From Tausonia pullulans (lineage: Eukaryota > Basidiomycota > Tremellomycetes > Cystofilobasidiales > Mrakiaceae), in assembly GCA_951802195.1 (NCBI GenBank), contig OX637631.1, positions 496,001-560,000 of the forward strand: a stretch of DNA of 64,000 nt, given 5' to 3'. Shown here piece after piece: positions 36,178 to 46,483 of this stretch; the first letter of the stretch is position 1; every line of letters starts with the position of its first letter. The position numbers and the translations under genes are program-made. Below the pieces are notes generated by a model. The model made no database searches and was not told where the DNA came from. It saw nothing but the letters and a program-made list of their open reading frames with translations.

Positions 36178-37965
36178 ATGCACTTCTCCAAGCTCGCCAT
36201 CGCCTCTTCGCTCCTCGCCCTCACTTCTACTGTCCAATGTAAAGTGATTCTAATCGGAGATTCGACCTCGGCGAGGACTGGGGCCAACGATGGCTATACC
36301 GCTGGATGGGGAGCTACCGCTCAGAAGTGTACGTGTTCCAAAGTTGATCGCCGTTTCAAGGAGGGGAGTGTGCCCATTTCAAGCTGATGCTACCGGATCG
36401 TTCGCTCGCAATGCCCTCAGACTTCAGCACATCGTTCGTTAATCAAGCTCACGGTGGAGCGTCTGCGCGTTCATAGTAAGTCTTGGGCGTGACTCCGACC
36501 AAACACCAAGTGACTGGCGAACACTCGCTGGAGTTGAGCCCAAACCCCTCTCGGTTTCTTGTGTTCTAGTCACTCTCGGGCTGCCTTCTCCTTAGACCTA
36601 TCCTTTACTACCACCGACGAGGGAAGCTAATGAAGACCTCTTTTCTCCCTGGACCCCAGCTACAACAGTGAGAAAAAAAAATCCCCCTGCTGACTTGGCT
36701 CTTCGGACACCTCGACGGTCCAAGTCGAAGGAAGCCCATCTGGAATCGACGCGCCATAGCATGCATTCCTAGGCCAGTCTTTCGCACCATGACTGAGCGC
36801 TCCCCTATTGTTACATTCAGCTTACTTCGACGATGTCGCCAACACGATCGAAAAGGGCGACATTGTCATCATCGGTAAACCTTTCCGATCTGTCGCACAG
36901 TGACCAACAGCACGAGTCCTGATCGATCCTGTGGCTAATCTGTAGAGCTCGGCCACAACGACGGCGGGTCTCCTACCCCTGACAGTACGAGGCCTCCTGC
37001 GTCAGGTACAGGCAGCGAGATCGGTAGGAGTTCTTTCCCGATTGCCTTGCTCCCTCAGAGCCTTCCCACCAACGGCTTTTATCCCAAATACTTTCAGTCA
37101 TCCAAACCAATACCGATGGAACCAAGGAGCAAGTCCACACTTTTCCGTGAGTTCCTGGCTCTTTAGGATATCGAGAACCGGAGGCTTTGCGTGCGCCGAT
37201 GAGGTCTCGGCTCGGCAAGAGATTGCACAGCCAGCTGATAGCTTCCCGTCCCTAGGTGGTATCTCTACAAGATGGCCAACGTCGTCATCTACAGTACGTG
37301 ACTCCATGTTGCATTTTGTAAACAACTTGGAAGCCTCAGGCTAATATCGCGCGCTCATCGCAGAGGGTGGCAAGCCTATCATCTCGTCCCAGACGCCCAA
37401 CGGTGTGCCCCTCTCCTTCCACTCGGCGAATTTCGACACGCTGACCAACCCTCTGCGTCGTTGATCCAGGTCCCGACCAGACTTCAACGTCGTACGCCCC
37501 CTCGCTCGCCACGGCGCCGAGGTTCGTTAGCTACGCCAAGATCGCCGTTGACCAGGTCGGATCGAAGTCCACCTACGTCGACCACTTCTCAGGTCCGTAT
37601 CTGCGCACCACTTTGTGACGAACGATCGAGAGTCCGACTGACAGCCACGAACGCACGAACCCGCACACAGGCGTCGTCAGTGTCTACTCCAAGCTCTCGC
37701 TCGCCACCCTCAAGACCTTCTTCCCCAAGGACGTGAGTATTACCCCCGCCCCCCCGCCCGTCCCTCTCTCCCAGCCCACCCCTGCGCAGACCACGCTTGG
37801 CCGAGCACTAACGTCCTTCTCCGTCAGCACACCCACACTTCGCCCGCCGCCGCTGAGGAGGTCGCCCGCGCCTTCATCGCGGCGGCCAAGTGCGACCCGA
37901 CGGCAACGTCGTGGCTCACGCCGCTGCTTTCGGCGGATGGGCAATCTGTCGCTGCTACCTGCTAA
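36178..37965 (+). CDS. rhamnogalacturonan acetylesterase-like SGNH hydrolase, copy 2
   Basis: Secreted esterase of the carbohydrate-esterase 12 type, paralogous to the gene at 26610-27832. Eleven exons (36178-36328, 36421-36475, 36660-36667, 36821-36874, 36946-37023, 37098-37146, 37256-37293, 37364-37402, 37470-37592, 37671-37732, 37828-37965) give 795 nt, 264 residues. A signal peptide (MHFSKLAIASSLLALTSTVQC) is followed by the Ser block IGDSTSA, AGWGATAQ, HGGASARSY, the Asn motif ELGHNDGGSP, ISSQTPNG, and the catalytic dyad in FFPKDHTHTSP. All catalytic blocks are intact. Exon 3 is only 8 nt (CTACAACA), giving YN of ARSYYNTYFDD. It has eleven exons against seven in copy 1, so the two copies are old or their introns turned over. 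No export partner or polysaccharide gene is adjacent. Confidence 0.9.
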
Positions 37966-38153
37966 GCTTGGAGGTACTTCGAGGGAGGTAAGGATGAAAA
38001 TATGTGTTCTCTTAGTTAGTCCATGAGTTCGGACTCGGGCGTTGGACTCTTGGACTTGATGGCAAGACCGATTTATCTGAAGAACCGTCTGCTGTTCAGC
38101 CGCCTCCGACGTATTCTCCTTGGACTCCAAACCATCTTCATGGATCCCCACAG

Positions 38154-39043
38154 TCACTCCCTTCCCCGTCTCGCATGCGCCAGACACTCCGTCTCGAGCC
38201 CGACGACGCGCCAGACCTCGACGCCGGCGGTCTCGAGGACGCGGGTGCCCTTGCAGTCGACGAAGTCTGGAGGCTCGTCGACACCCTGAGTGGGTCGCAA
38301 GTCCGATGGAGAGAAAAGCCAAGGCGGGAGGGAGGAAGGAGTCAGCCTCTATCCCCTGGCCGATGACGCGCTCGTCGTACGCTCAACGTTCGACGCGTCC
38401 GTCCGGCCCTCCCAAGTCGAGAGCCCCCAACTCACCACAAACACCCTCCTCACCCTCAGCCCTGCCAGCAGCCCCGCGCAATCCGGCTCGCCACTCGTTC
38501 GCACACTACACGGCTCCAGTGTCGTGTATACGTCGCAGAGCCTCAACAGCTCCTCATGCGACGCGGGGGGCCACGCTTTCCCCTCATGAGCGGAGTAGGC
38601 TTGGTATAGGTCTTGAGGGAGGGAGGAGAGGACAAGGGGAAGAGGGGTGGAGAGGAGTTTGGTGATGGCGGATGACTCGGCGTGCGAGGTTGGACGAGGG
38701 GGCTCGCGGGAGTATCCGGTCGAGAGGATGTGTCCGCTCTCGCACGCGGCGGCAGAGGCAGAAGGGGGGGAGGACGGGAACGATGTAGGAGAAGGGGTGG
38801 GGAGGACGACGGTGGAGCCCACGCAGAACGCTGTTGGGGAGACGACGCATTCGAGGGAGAGGGCCAGGCAGCGTCGGAGGTGGGCGAGATGGATAGGGTC
38901 TTTTGGGTAGAGGGGTCAGCCGTCAGCGACGAGGAGGGGAGGGAGGGAGGGGGGGAAACGAAGTTAAAGGGAAAAGAGGACGAACCCGTTGTCGTCCGGA
39001 GAGGGTAGTCTCGATGGTCGTCATCCTTCAGAGGAAGTGACAT
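38154..39043 (-). CDS. RIB2-type pyrimidine deaminase domain protein
   Basis: Zinc-dependent deaminase of the cytidine/deoxycytidylate superfamily, closest in motif layout to the fungal riboflavin-pathway deaminase domain of Rib2. Three exons (minus strand: 39043-38986, 38899-38436, 38285-38154) give 654 nt, 217 residues. The zinc site is HAESSAI (His ligand and catalytic Glu) and, later, EPCSVRTSGEPDC, in which the two cysteines are eight residues apart as in fungal Rib2-like proteins rather than the PCxxC of dCMP deaminases. Other stretches are TAFCVGSTVVLPT, GHILSTGYSRE and VYTTLEPC, then GVDEPPDFVDCKGTRVLETA and VEVW. There is no pseudouridine-synthase domain as in budding-yeast Rib2. A role in riboflavin synthesis is likely but not certain. 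Confidence 0.85.
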
Positions 39044-39319
39044 GGTCAAGGATGGCAGATGGTGGTCGGAGGCAGGTCGGCGCAGGCCGGCGAAACAGGC
39101 CGTCGGTCTGCGGAACACTGACCCTGACCTTCCCGTCTCATTTCTGTAGATGCAAGCGAGCAGATCCCATGGAAGTGTATTAATACGCCGAAAAGAAGAG
39201 AGAGAAAGAGATCAAAGCGAGCACATTAACTCCCAATTCATTGTGTCCATGGATGGAGCTTAGACCCGAGTAGTCCAGCCAGCCACATTTCCGTCTGTCC
39301 ATCCGGCCTCATTCCCTGA

Positions 39320-39919
39320 TCACGCCAAGCCCAGACCACGGCAAGCGTCTTCCGCGGCTCTGAGAAAGACACCCAAAGTGATCAGTCAGGGAGTCAGCTC
39401 ACGCTTCGGCGACAAGAAGCGAAAGGACGACTCACGAGCTTTGTGCAAGCCCGACGGAGCTCGCCTCCCCCCTTCCGATGACCTCCCCGTCCATTGTCAC
39501 CTCACACCGGACAGGCAGTTGAACGTCTTTGGACGATCGAGGGTGGGTAAAGTGGTACTGAACTCGACGGCGGTGGTTCCGAAGAAGGAAGATGGCGTCG
39601 CGGGAGGGGGGATTCGAGGAGGAGGAGAACGAGGGTAGGGAGGAGGAAGATGGGGTGGAGTGAAAGCCGGAGGAGGAGGAGGCGATGGAGGTAGAGTGGA
39701 GACGGGAGAACTGCAGGTGGAGCGAGGAATGTTCAGAAAGATAGAGAAGGGCGGAGGCTGGCGGCTGGACGAACGAAACAAGAACCAGCGACGGTCTGGA
39801 CGAGAGGAGGCGAGCGGGTTAGATGGCGGCTCCGAGAGTAGTAGTAGCGCTGTTTTTCTACTCACGGATCGAGGATTGGTTCTCCACAGGGAAGCGGTAG
39901 CGACGCGGGATAGAGTCAT
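39320..39919 (-). CDS. small protein with presequence and dsRBD-like end
   Basis: Not firmly recognised. Three exons (minus strand: 39919-39866, 39764-39436, 39359-39320) give 423 nt, 140 residues. The N-terminus MTLSRVATASLWRTNPRS is basic and hydroxylated without acids, like a mitochondrial presequence, and continues through a serine-rich stretch. The C-terminal 60 residues, NHRRRVQYHFTHPRSSKDVQ, LPVRCEVTMDGEVIGRGEAS, SVGLAQSSAAEDACRGLGLA, follow the alternation of a double-stranded RNA-binding fold (three strands, then a helix rich in alanine). This suggests a mitochondrial RNA-binding or ribosomal protein. The acceptor at 39765 is chosen over an earlier AG because the earlier one leads to a stop. 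The gene lies 276 bp downstream of the deaminase start on the same strand. Confidence 0.6.
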
Positions 39920-40559
39920 CTTGAGTGGAGAGAGGGAGACAGAGACAGCGATGTGAAGAGGTGAAGGTTTGGTATGAGATGAAGGAAGAAATAAAGCTCA
40001 TATGAGGCAGAACCATGACCCGGGACAGTCAATGGTCTGGGCCCGCCTCCGCCACCCTCTGCCTTCATCTTCAATTGTGAGACGCCGACGCCGGACCGAC
40101 AGCAAACGGAAGCGAACGAGACAGCAGTGGCGCGGCGGGTTAGTCCACCGCGGTGTATGAAGGTGACGAGACTGCGCAGTCGGATATGAGCAAGCCTGTT
40201 CTGTGCTTGGTCATGTGATGTCACTTTCTAAATAGAACATGCAAGTTCAAGACGTATCCGCAAAGCATCTGATGGGAAGATCAAGAGCCTCTTGAACAAT
40301 AGGAGAAAAGGAACAGCCGACGACGCGAGGGAGGCGATTTCGGGACGAGAACGAGACGAAACGGAAAGAGGGGCGGGAAGGGGAAGGGAGAAAACACAAT
40401 GAGGGGGGCTCGAGCTAATAAATTACGATACTAGGTCGAGCGCGCGCGAGATTGGAGGTTCGAGAAGAGTGAATCGTGTCGGGGGCTGAAAGGAGGAGAC
40501 GAAGAGACTGAAACAGGAGAGCAGCAGGCGACAGCATACAAAGGTGAGAGACACTGCAA
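39920..40559. other. intergenic: promoter of 39919 gene, 3' region of RRM gene
   Basis: No gene is supported in 640 bp; the open frames are short and irregular. Confidence 0.5.
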
Positions 40560-42448
40560 TTAGTAGCCTCCTCCGGAGTCTGTAGGTGAAAAAGGTATCA
40601 GCAACGGGAGCAACTTTGACAAGAAAAAAGAAAAGAGATATCGGAAAACTCACAACCCTGGCCCTGCTGTCCACCGTAACCCTGGGCCTGGTAGCCGCCC
40701 TGGGGCTGCTGCTGCTGGCCGTAGCCACCCTGTCCACCGTAGCCGGCATCTAGAGAGCAAGACGAAGGGTCAGCTTGAGGTCTGCAACAACCTAAGGGAA
40801 AGCGGTCTCTGCCAAGCCACGAGAACGGAAGGCCATCAGTGGAAGGGGAGTCCAAACACTTACCACCGTATCCTAGAAGGGTCGATGGCAAGGCACGCGC
40901 ACACGACAGGAAGGAGAGGGCACGGAAGGGAAGCGAAGCGAACAGAAACACACGAGATGTGACCAAAGGTCAGACCGTGGAGATAATGATTTCTAGGTCT
41001 GGAAGATATCGCTCGCGTTTCGCTCGCTCGAAGGCATCAGGAAGAGAACGCACCTCCTCCACCGTATCCACCGCCGTAGCCTGACGTGGAGGTGGAGGGA
41101 AGAGAAAGTCAGGACGCGCCCTCTGGACGAGCCCCTCGCTCGTTCGTTTTACGTACCTCCAGCGTTGTAACCGGCCTGCTGGCCGTATCCTCCGCCGTAG
41201 CCACCCTGTCCTCCTCCGTAACCTCCTCCTCCTCCTCCGCCGAATCCTCCTCCGCCCGAGGGCTTAGAGTTGGCCATGTTGACACGGATGCGGCGACCGT
41301 CAAGGTCCTGGTCGTTGAGGCCGGTGATGGCGGCGTCGGCCTCAGGCTGGGAGCCGTAGGTCTGGCGGAACGTCGCGAGGCTTTAGATCGGGCTCGCGTT
41401 TGCAAGGAAGAGAAAGTGGGAAGGAACAAGGACGAACGACGAAGCCGAAGCCACGGGACCTGCCAGTCTCGCGGTCCTTCATGACGATGCACTAAGATGT
41501 GTTGATTTCGAAGCAGCACGAGAACGAGACACGGGCACGTTTCACGAGAGCGGACCGGTCGAGGCGAAGGAGGGACATGGGATAAGGCGAAGGGATCAGG
41601 CTCGAACACACAAGGGAGAGAAAAGAGGAGGGTGGCAAACGCCATCGGTGGAAAGGAGGTATGGGTAACTCTGCTACCATCACGGAACGACGACGAGCGT
41701 GCGAGTTCGAATGGAGAGAGCACCCTAGAGCAATGTGTTTGAAAGAGGAAAGGAGAAACGAGACCAACGTCAAGGACCTGGCCGAACTGGGAGAAGGCCT
41801 GGAGTTGAGGGATCAAAGGGGACCGGGTCAATGTCTGCTTGAGAAGAAAACGGGTGCTGGACCGCGCGCGCGCTCGCAAGACTGCTTGCTTGCTAGCGTA
41901 GTAGGCGCACACGCGCGCGGGCAATTGCAGGCAAATGAGACAAGAAGGGTAGACGAACCTGCATGAGAATGTCATCGGTGGTGTTCCACGAGAGGTTTCC
42001 TGATGCGTTGAATAGTCGGGGGTCGAAGCAAAGGATAACCGAGGCAGTGCGGGCGGGATGGGACGGATGGAAGGCGAGCGAAGGCGAGCGAGAAAGGAAG
42101 GGCGAGGGACAAACAAGGGCGGAAGATGGGTGCGAGACACTCAGTCAGCGCGAGCTCAGCGGTGTGCGAGAGGACGGGGATTTGGATGGATGGAGCGTCC
42201 TCGAGCGGGCAAGCCTCATGGCCGGCGACCAGGGATGGAACGAAGGTGCCGACTGAAGAGAAGGAGGGGCGGGCGGGCGAGCGAGCACTCGAGATGAAAG
42301 AGGCGACCGCCCCCAAGCGAGGACGCCTCGCCGTCCTTGCTGCCCAACTCCTCTCTTGCCAACTTCTCGCGAGTGGCGACATGGATGGACAGTGGTGGGG
42401 GAGGTGGCGAGGAGGGTGGGACTGACCGACGTAGACCTTGGCAGACAT
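40560..42448 (-). CDS. glycine-rich RRM RNA-binding protein
   Basis: Single RNA-recognition-motif protein with a glycine/tyrosine/glutamine tail, like the cold-inducible glycine-rich proteins (GRP/CIRBP type) that bind pre-mRNA and mRNA. About nine exons; the first four are 42448-42427, 41999-41959, 41798-41769 and 41491-41438. RNP2 is VYVGNL (MSAKVYVGNLSWNTTDDILM), RNP1 is RGFGFV, followed by GSQPEADAAITGLNDQDLDG and RRIRVNMANSKPSGGGG. The tail is repeats of GGYGG and GGYGQQ, ending DSGGGY with stop at 40560. Introns are long at the 5' end (427 nt for intron 1). The tail is chopped into tiny exons, one of 9 nt (40872-40864, GATACGGTG) and one of 27 nt, each coding whole GY repeats. Exon choice in the tail could therefore change repeat number. 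Confidence 0.88.
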
Positions 42449-42683
42449 GATGAAGAGATATGGGGAAGGGGTTGGAGGGGAGGTCCCAGGCCGGGCGGGC
42501 GAGGAGAGACGACGTCCTCGCCTAGCGCCAGCAGCCGCAAGGAAGCTTTGCCCTACCTCGGAGTTCCCACGGCACGTCGTCCTTCGAAGCGAATTACGAA
42601 CTTGCAGCTCAGCGGCCCGACCCCCCTCGCTCAACCTTCAACCTTCGGCTCCAGTCAACGCACTCATCCTCTTTCTCCTGAGC
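42449..42683. promoter_or_regulatory. shared divergent promoter, RRM gene / LRP1
   Basis: The 235 bp between head-to-head start codons of two RNA-processing genes. No specific site is claimed. Confidence 0.5.
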
Positions 42684-44426
42684 ATGGCATCCGCCTCCTC
42701 AAACGCCTCCTCATCCTCGGGATCGTCCTCGTCTGGCTCCGACTCGGAGCCTGACGACGCCGTTGCGCTCGCCTCCTCCCTCGACGCGCTCTCCAATTCA
42801 CTGGCATCCCTCGAAACAGACTTCCTCGCTCCGCTCCTCGCCACCCCGCTCAAGGACACCCTTGCCGGCCTTGGCAACGAGCTCGACCGCGCCAAGATGC
42901 AGGTAGGCCTCGCCTATACCGTCTGCGATCTCGTCTGGGGTGCGTCGTCGTCCTCTTGATGCATCCGCGCACCAACCCCCTTCGCCTGTCGTTCCCTGGA
43001 CTGACGCCCCATTCTTCAACAATAGTCTACTTGAAATCTAAGGGCATCAACCCAGAGACACACCCGGTCATTGGCGAGCTCCAACGGATCAAGAGCTACT
43101 ACGGCAAGATCCAGCAGGCCGAGAACCCTGAGCAGCGTGCGTCCCACTTCTTGAGCCTCTGTTCTCGATGTCCCAAGGCGACCGCGTGCCCGTTCCTTCT
43201 CAGACCAAATCACGTCCTTCTCAGTGGGCATATGTGCTTCTAATGATAGTGTACCTACCTGTGCGCTTGCTCGTCTTCCCGCAAATACGCATCTGGGCAT
43301 TGCAGTCTCGACGTACGCCTTCCTGACTTGTCTGGACTGGCGGTGCCTGGCCCATTATCAAGTGGCCTCGATGACGCATACTCAATCGTTGATCATGTTC
43401 AAAGCTTTCATGAGTGATCGATCTACCCTTGTTCAGGCGAGCGTCTCTCTTACTCGGGATCGTGTCTCATCAGCGCGGTTCTCTCAACTTCTCCCATGCT
43501 CGCCTTAACTCCCTTCCGCTTCCTTCCGTTCCCCCGATCTCCTCGTCCTAATCACTTCTATCCCCTTTCTTATCTTGCAGGCAAATTCGCTATTGACAAG
43601 CCTGCCGCTGCCCGCTTCATCAATAACGCCCTCGCCTCGGGCCAGCGCAACGTTGCCACCCCAACGCCACCGACAGAGATCGGCATGCAGACGCGATTCA
43701 ACGTCCTCAAGCACCAGGAGGCCGCCCTTCGCGATGAAGATGGATCGGAAGATGACTCGGAGGACTCGGAGGATGAGAACGAGAAAGGTTCGTCTCTGAT
43801 CGGACGGCTCGACACACGACTACCCGTTCCCTGATCCCACCTCGCCCATTATTTCTATTGTAACAGCCAAGGCCGCCTCTTTATCGAAAACAAAGAGGAA
43901 GCCCACCCACATTGACACTACCGTCGCCTCTCATCTCTCTGGCTCCCCTGCTCCCTCCTCCTCCACGTCCAAGGGCAAGAAACGGTCCGCCGCCTCCGTC
44001 GCACGTGTGGAGGTCCTCTCCCCCTCGGGTGAGGGAGTCCCCGTCGTGGATGCCGGGATGATGGAGAAGGCTGCTGGAGGTGGGAATGGTGCTGGGACGC
44101 CGTTGCGGCAAGGAGGCGTGGGGGCGAAGTCGAAGAGGACAAAGGTGGATCCGTTCGCCGGTGAGTCCATCCATGTCTCCTCTCCTGAAGGGAGAATCCG
44201 ATGAGTTAGAGGGGACTTGACTCATCCTGTTCGACGCCTGGTGGTTATGTCAGGCTACGACTCTCCGTCCTCTCGAGGCGCAAGTCCCGCTGTGGGGGCC
44301 GGCAGCCCCGCGCCGTCATCGTCGACGAGTGCAGGAGGAGCGAAGGGAAAGGGGAAGGGGAAGGGGAAGGGAACACCGACTGGGAAGGGTACTGCCAGTG
44401 GCAAGGAAAAAGTTGGTCGGAAATGA
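42684..44426 (+). CDS. LRP1: nuclear exosome cofactor C1D/Rrp47 family
   Basis: Homologue of yeast Lrp1 (Rrp47) and human C1D, which binds the exonuclease Rrp6 and is needed for 3' processing of rRNA and snoRNA. Five exons (42684-42939, 43026-43136, 43581-43787, 43867-44160, 44254-44426) give 1041 nt, 346 residues. The Sas10/Utp3/C1D domain covers the first 110 residues: SLDALSNSLASLETDFLAPL, LAGLGNELDRAKMQVGLAYT, VCDLVWVYLKSKGINPETHP, VIGELQRIKSYYGKIQQAEN. Then RKFAIDKPAAARFINNAL precedes an acidic stretch (DEDGSEDDSEDSEDENEK), a long low-complexity segment and a lysine-rich tail (KGKGKGKGKG). The tail is longer than in yeast. Intron 2 (43137-43580) is 444 nt. Confidence 0.92.
44346..44371 (+). 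repeat. GGGGAA hexanucleotide repeat encoding Lys-Gly
   Basis: Four tandem GGGAAG-type units in the last exon of the C1D/Lrp1 gene give KGKGKGKG in the basic tail. Confidence 0.75.
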
Positions 44427-45256
44427 GAGAGGGATGGTGGGTGAAAACTGCTCAACGAGGAGTTCTTTACGTCATACCCTTCTTCATGCTCTTCTTCATG
44501 CCCTTTCTTGGTGGAAGATTCGCTGTTTGATGTCGAGCGTAGAAATAGCGCTTCGTAGTCTTTTGTTCTTTGAGGTCTACTTTATCTGTGAACCCAGGCC
44601 TCTGCCTGCTCGCGTCGTGTTGTTCGGGGATGCTGTAGAAGGGCTTGTGGCGAGTCCAACCGCAGCCGAGCTTTTGCTGGTGCGCCTCCATACTGAAGAT
44701 CAACATGGCGGGCCGAGAAGAGAGTGTTCACATAGCGATTGAAGAAAAAGAACTTGCAAGTAGCTTCTTCCCGAGATCGGACAAGCTGTTGGACCACCAG
44801 TATCAATGAGGAAGACTCGGTCTGAGTCAGCCCGCCTCAGCGTGAGGGTTTCCTCCTATCTCAGCCATTGTAATCCAGGGATCGACACAAGATGAACAGC
44901 TTAGATTGACCGAGAGAGCAGGACGTGGTGGGGGGTACCTTGGATGACTCGACTACAGAGCTGTTGTCGCACCTACATGGTGTCTCGTTTCTCTTCAGAC
45001 CTGCGCACGATTCGGGACCAGCCAGATAAGCCAGCCAGCGTCTTCTCAAACAAGAGCCTTTCCCGCAAGAAGCCCTGCCTCGTTATCATGCAGACCGCTC
45101 GTCGTTCATTTCTCTCGAGTCGCTTGACGCATTCGCTGGTATCTTTCGTAGTGTAACTGAGACCCGTCGTCACCGGGAAAGAGGATCGACCGCCATGCGA
45201 TATCAACCCTAGCCAAGCTACTTCAGACGACCCAGACCAAATGCCGTTTCCGACAT
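44427..45256. other. convergent 3' regions of LRP1 and RPL33
   Basis: 830 bp with no supported gene. Open frames on both strands are short and without conserved character. Confidence 0.5.
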
Positions 45257-46483
45257 TTAGATGTTGGAGGGGCTGTTGCAACGAACGGACAGAACATAGA
45301 GTCAGTCAGGGCGTTTAGGAGAGAACCAAGGTGAAGACGAGGTAACGTACTAGAGCATGATGCGGCACGAAGCACCGAAGAGGTGAGGGGGGAGGTTGGA
45401 GCGGAACTTGGCCTTGACAGCTCCGGAGTTTCCGTGCGAGCGGGTGACCCGGCCCCAGCTGTTGGATGGAGTAGCGTGAGCAAGAGCACAAGACGATCCA
45501 AATAAACCAAGTGCAGCAGCAAGGGCAAACGCACATGACTCGGATCTTGGAGTCCTTGACCGCGCGCTGGGCCCGGTAAACGTAGGCAACACGCTGGTGA
45601 AGAGGGAAGGCGCAAGGCGCACAAGACCGTCAGCACGTGAGCGGGCTGAGAAGGGCAGGAAAGCAGGCAGAGCTGGACTCGACGCACCTTTCCGAGGTAG
45701 AACTGAGCCTCCTCCTTGGCGGCAACACCCTCAATCTGGAGAAGACTGGAGAGGAACGGAAGAACAGAATGGGGGCGTCAGTCATGACGGTTCTCGCCCA
45801 GAAAACGGCCCAGCCAGCAAGGTGAGCCAGAGGACCACGGCCGGTAGGCGGGCAGCGAACAGCGACGCAAGCCAAAAGGCGAGCATAACCCTAGTCGGGA
45901 GGGGCGACGAGGTCGGCACGGGCGGCGAGGCGAAGGGCGAGGGAGGGAGGACAGGGCAAAAAGCCGCAGAGTCCTGACGAGGCAGGAGGGGGGCGGTGGA
46001 GACGCCTCGAGTCGAGGTCGAGGCTGGGATCCTAGCCGCCCTTCCCTCGAACATACGAGCAGTAGTCTGTCCAGTAGACGATGCTCGTAGCCAGTTCCTG
46101 TCCCCTCCGCTCTGTCCACGACGAGAAGAGAAGCCTCGTTGGAAGCTCTCGCAAGCCCTTCGCCTGTTTCCATCCTCTGCTCCATGGACTCGCCCTCCGC
46201 GGCGCCTCGCTGCTGCTGCTTCTTCCTCTGCTCGCCCCATCCATGATCCTGGCCCATGTGCCAAAGGCCGGCTGGCTGCCGAACACGAGAAGAGAGAGGC
46301 AGGAGGCCTAACCTGGTGTTGGGCCTGGAGTTCCTCTTTCCACGCTTGTGACCAGTGATGCGGGCCTTGGCTGAAGACGGAGAGGAAGTACGCGAGGGCC
46401 GTCAGTCTCCTGCTGTGTGCTATCACGCGTCGCAGTGACATGGAGGCCGAGTGAGACGCACAGTAGAGACGAGTGGATCCCAT
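45257..46483 (-). CDS. RPL33: 60S ribosomal protein eL33 (L35A)
   Basis: Large-subunit ribosomal protein. Six exons (minus strand: 46483-46462, 46370-46313, 45745-45688, 45593-45535, 45458-45351, 45272-45257) give 321 nt, 106 residues, matching the family length. The sequence reads [20 protein letters not shown], then [60 protein letters not shown], and ends in RIMLYPSNI, all diagnostic. The last exon is 16 nt and supplies only YPSNI, so a model that stops at the in-frame TAG after RIML would lose the conserved end. Intron 2 (45746-46312) is 567 nt, six to eight times the usual length here, with a clear CATGACTGAC branch region near its 3' end. Confidence 0.97.

Noticed and set aside
41109-42140. 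343-codon - strand open frame over the RRM gene
   Set aside because: It reads through long introns with no RRM motifs in its own frame, while the spliced exons give a clean RRM.
41969-42634. 220-codon - strand open frame over the RRM/LRP1 promoter
   Set aside because: Translation is Pro/Ser/Arg-rich and spans the divergent promoter and intron 1 of the RRM gene; no splice joins.
45746-46312. C/D-box snoRNA in the long RPL33 intron
   Set aside because: No RTGATGA/CTGA pair at suitable spacing was seen on the minus strand. The long intron itself is reported as a finding instead.
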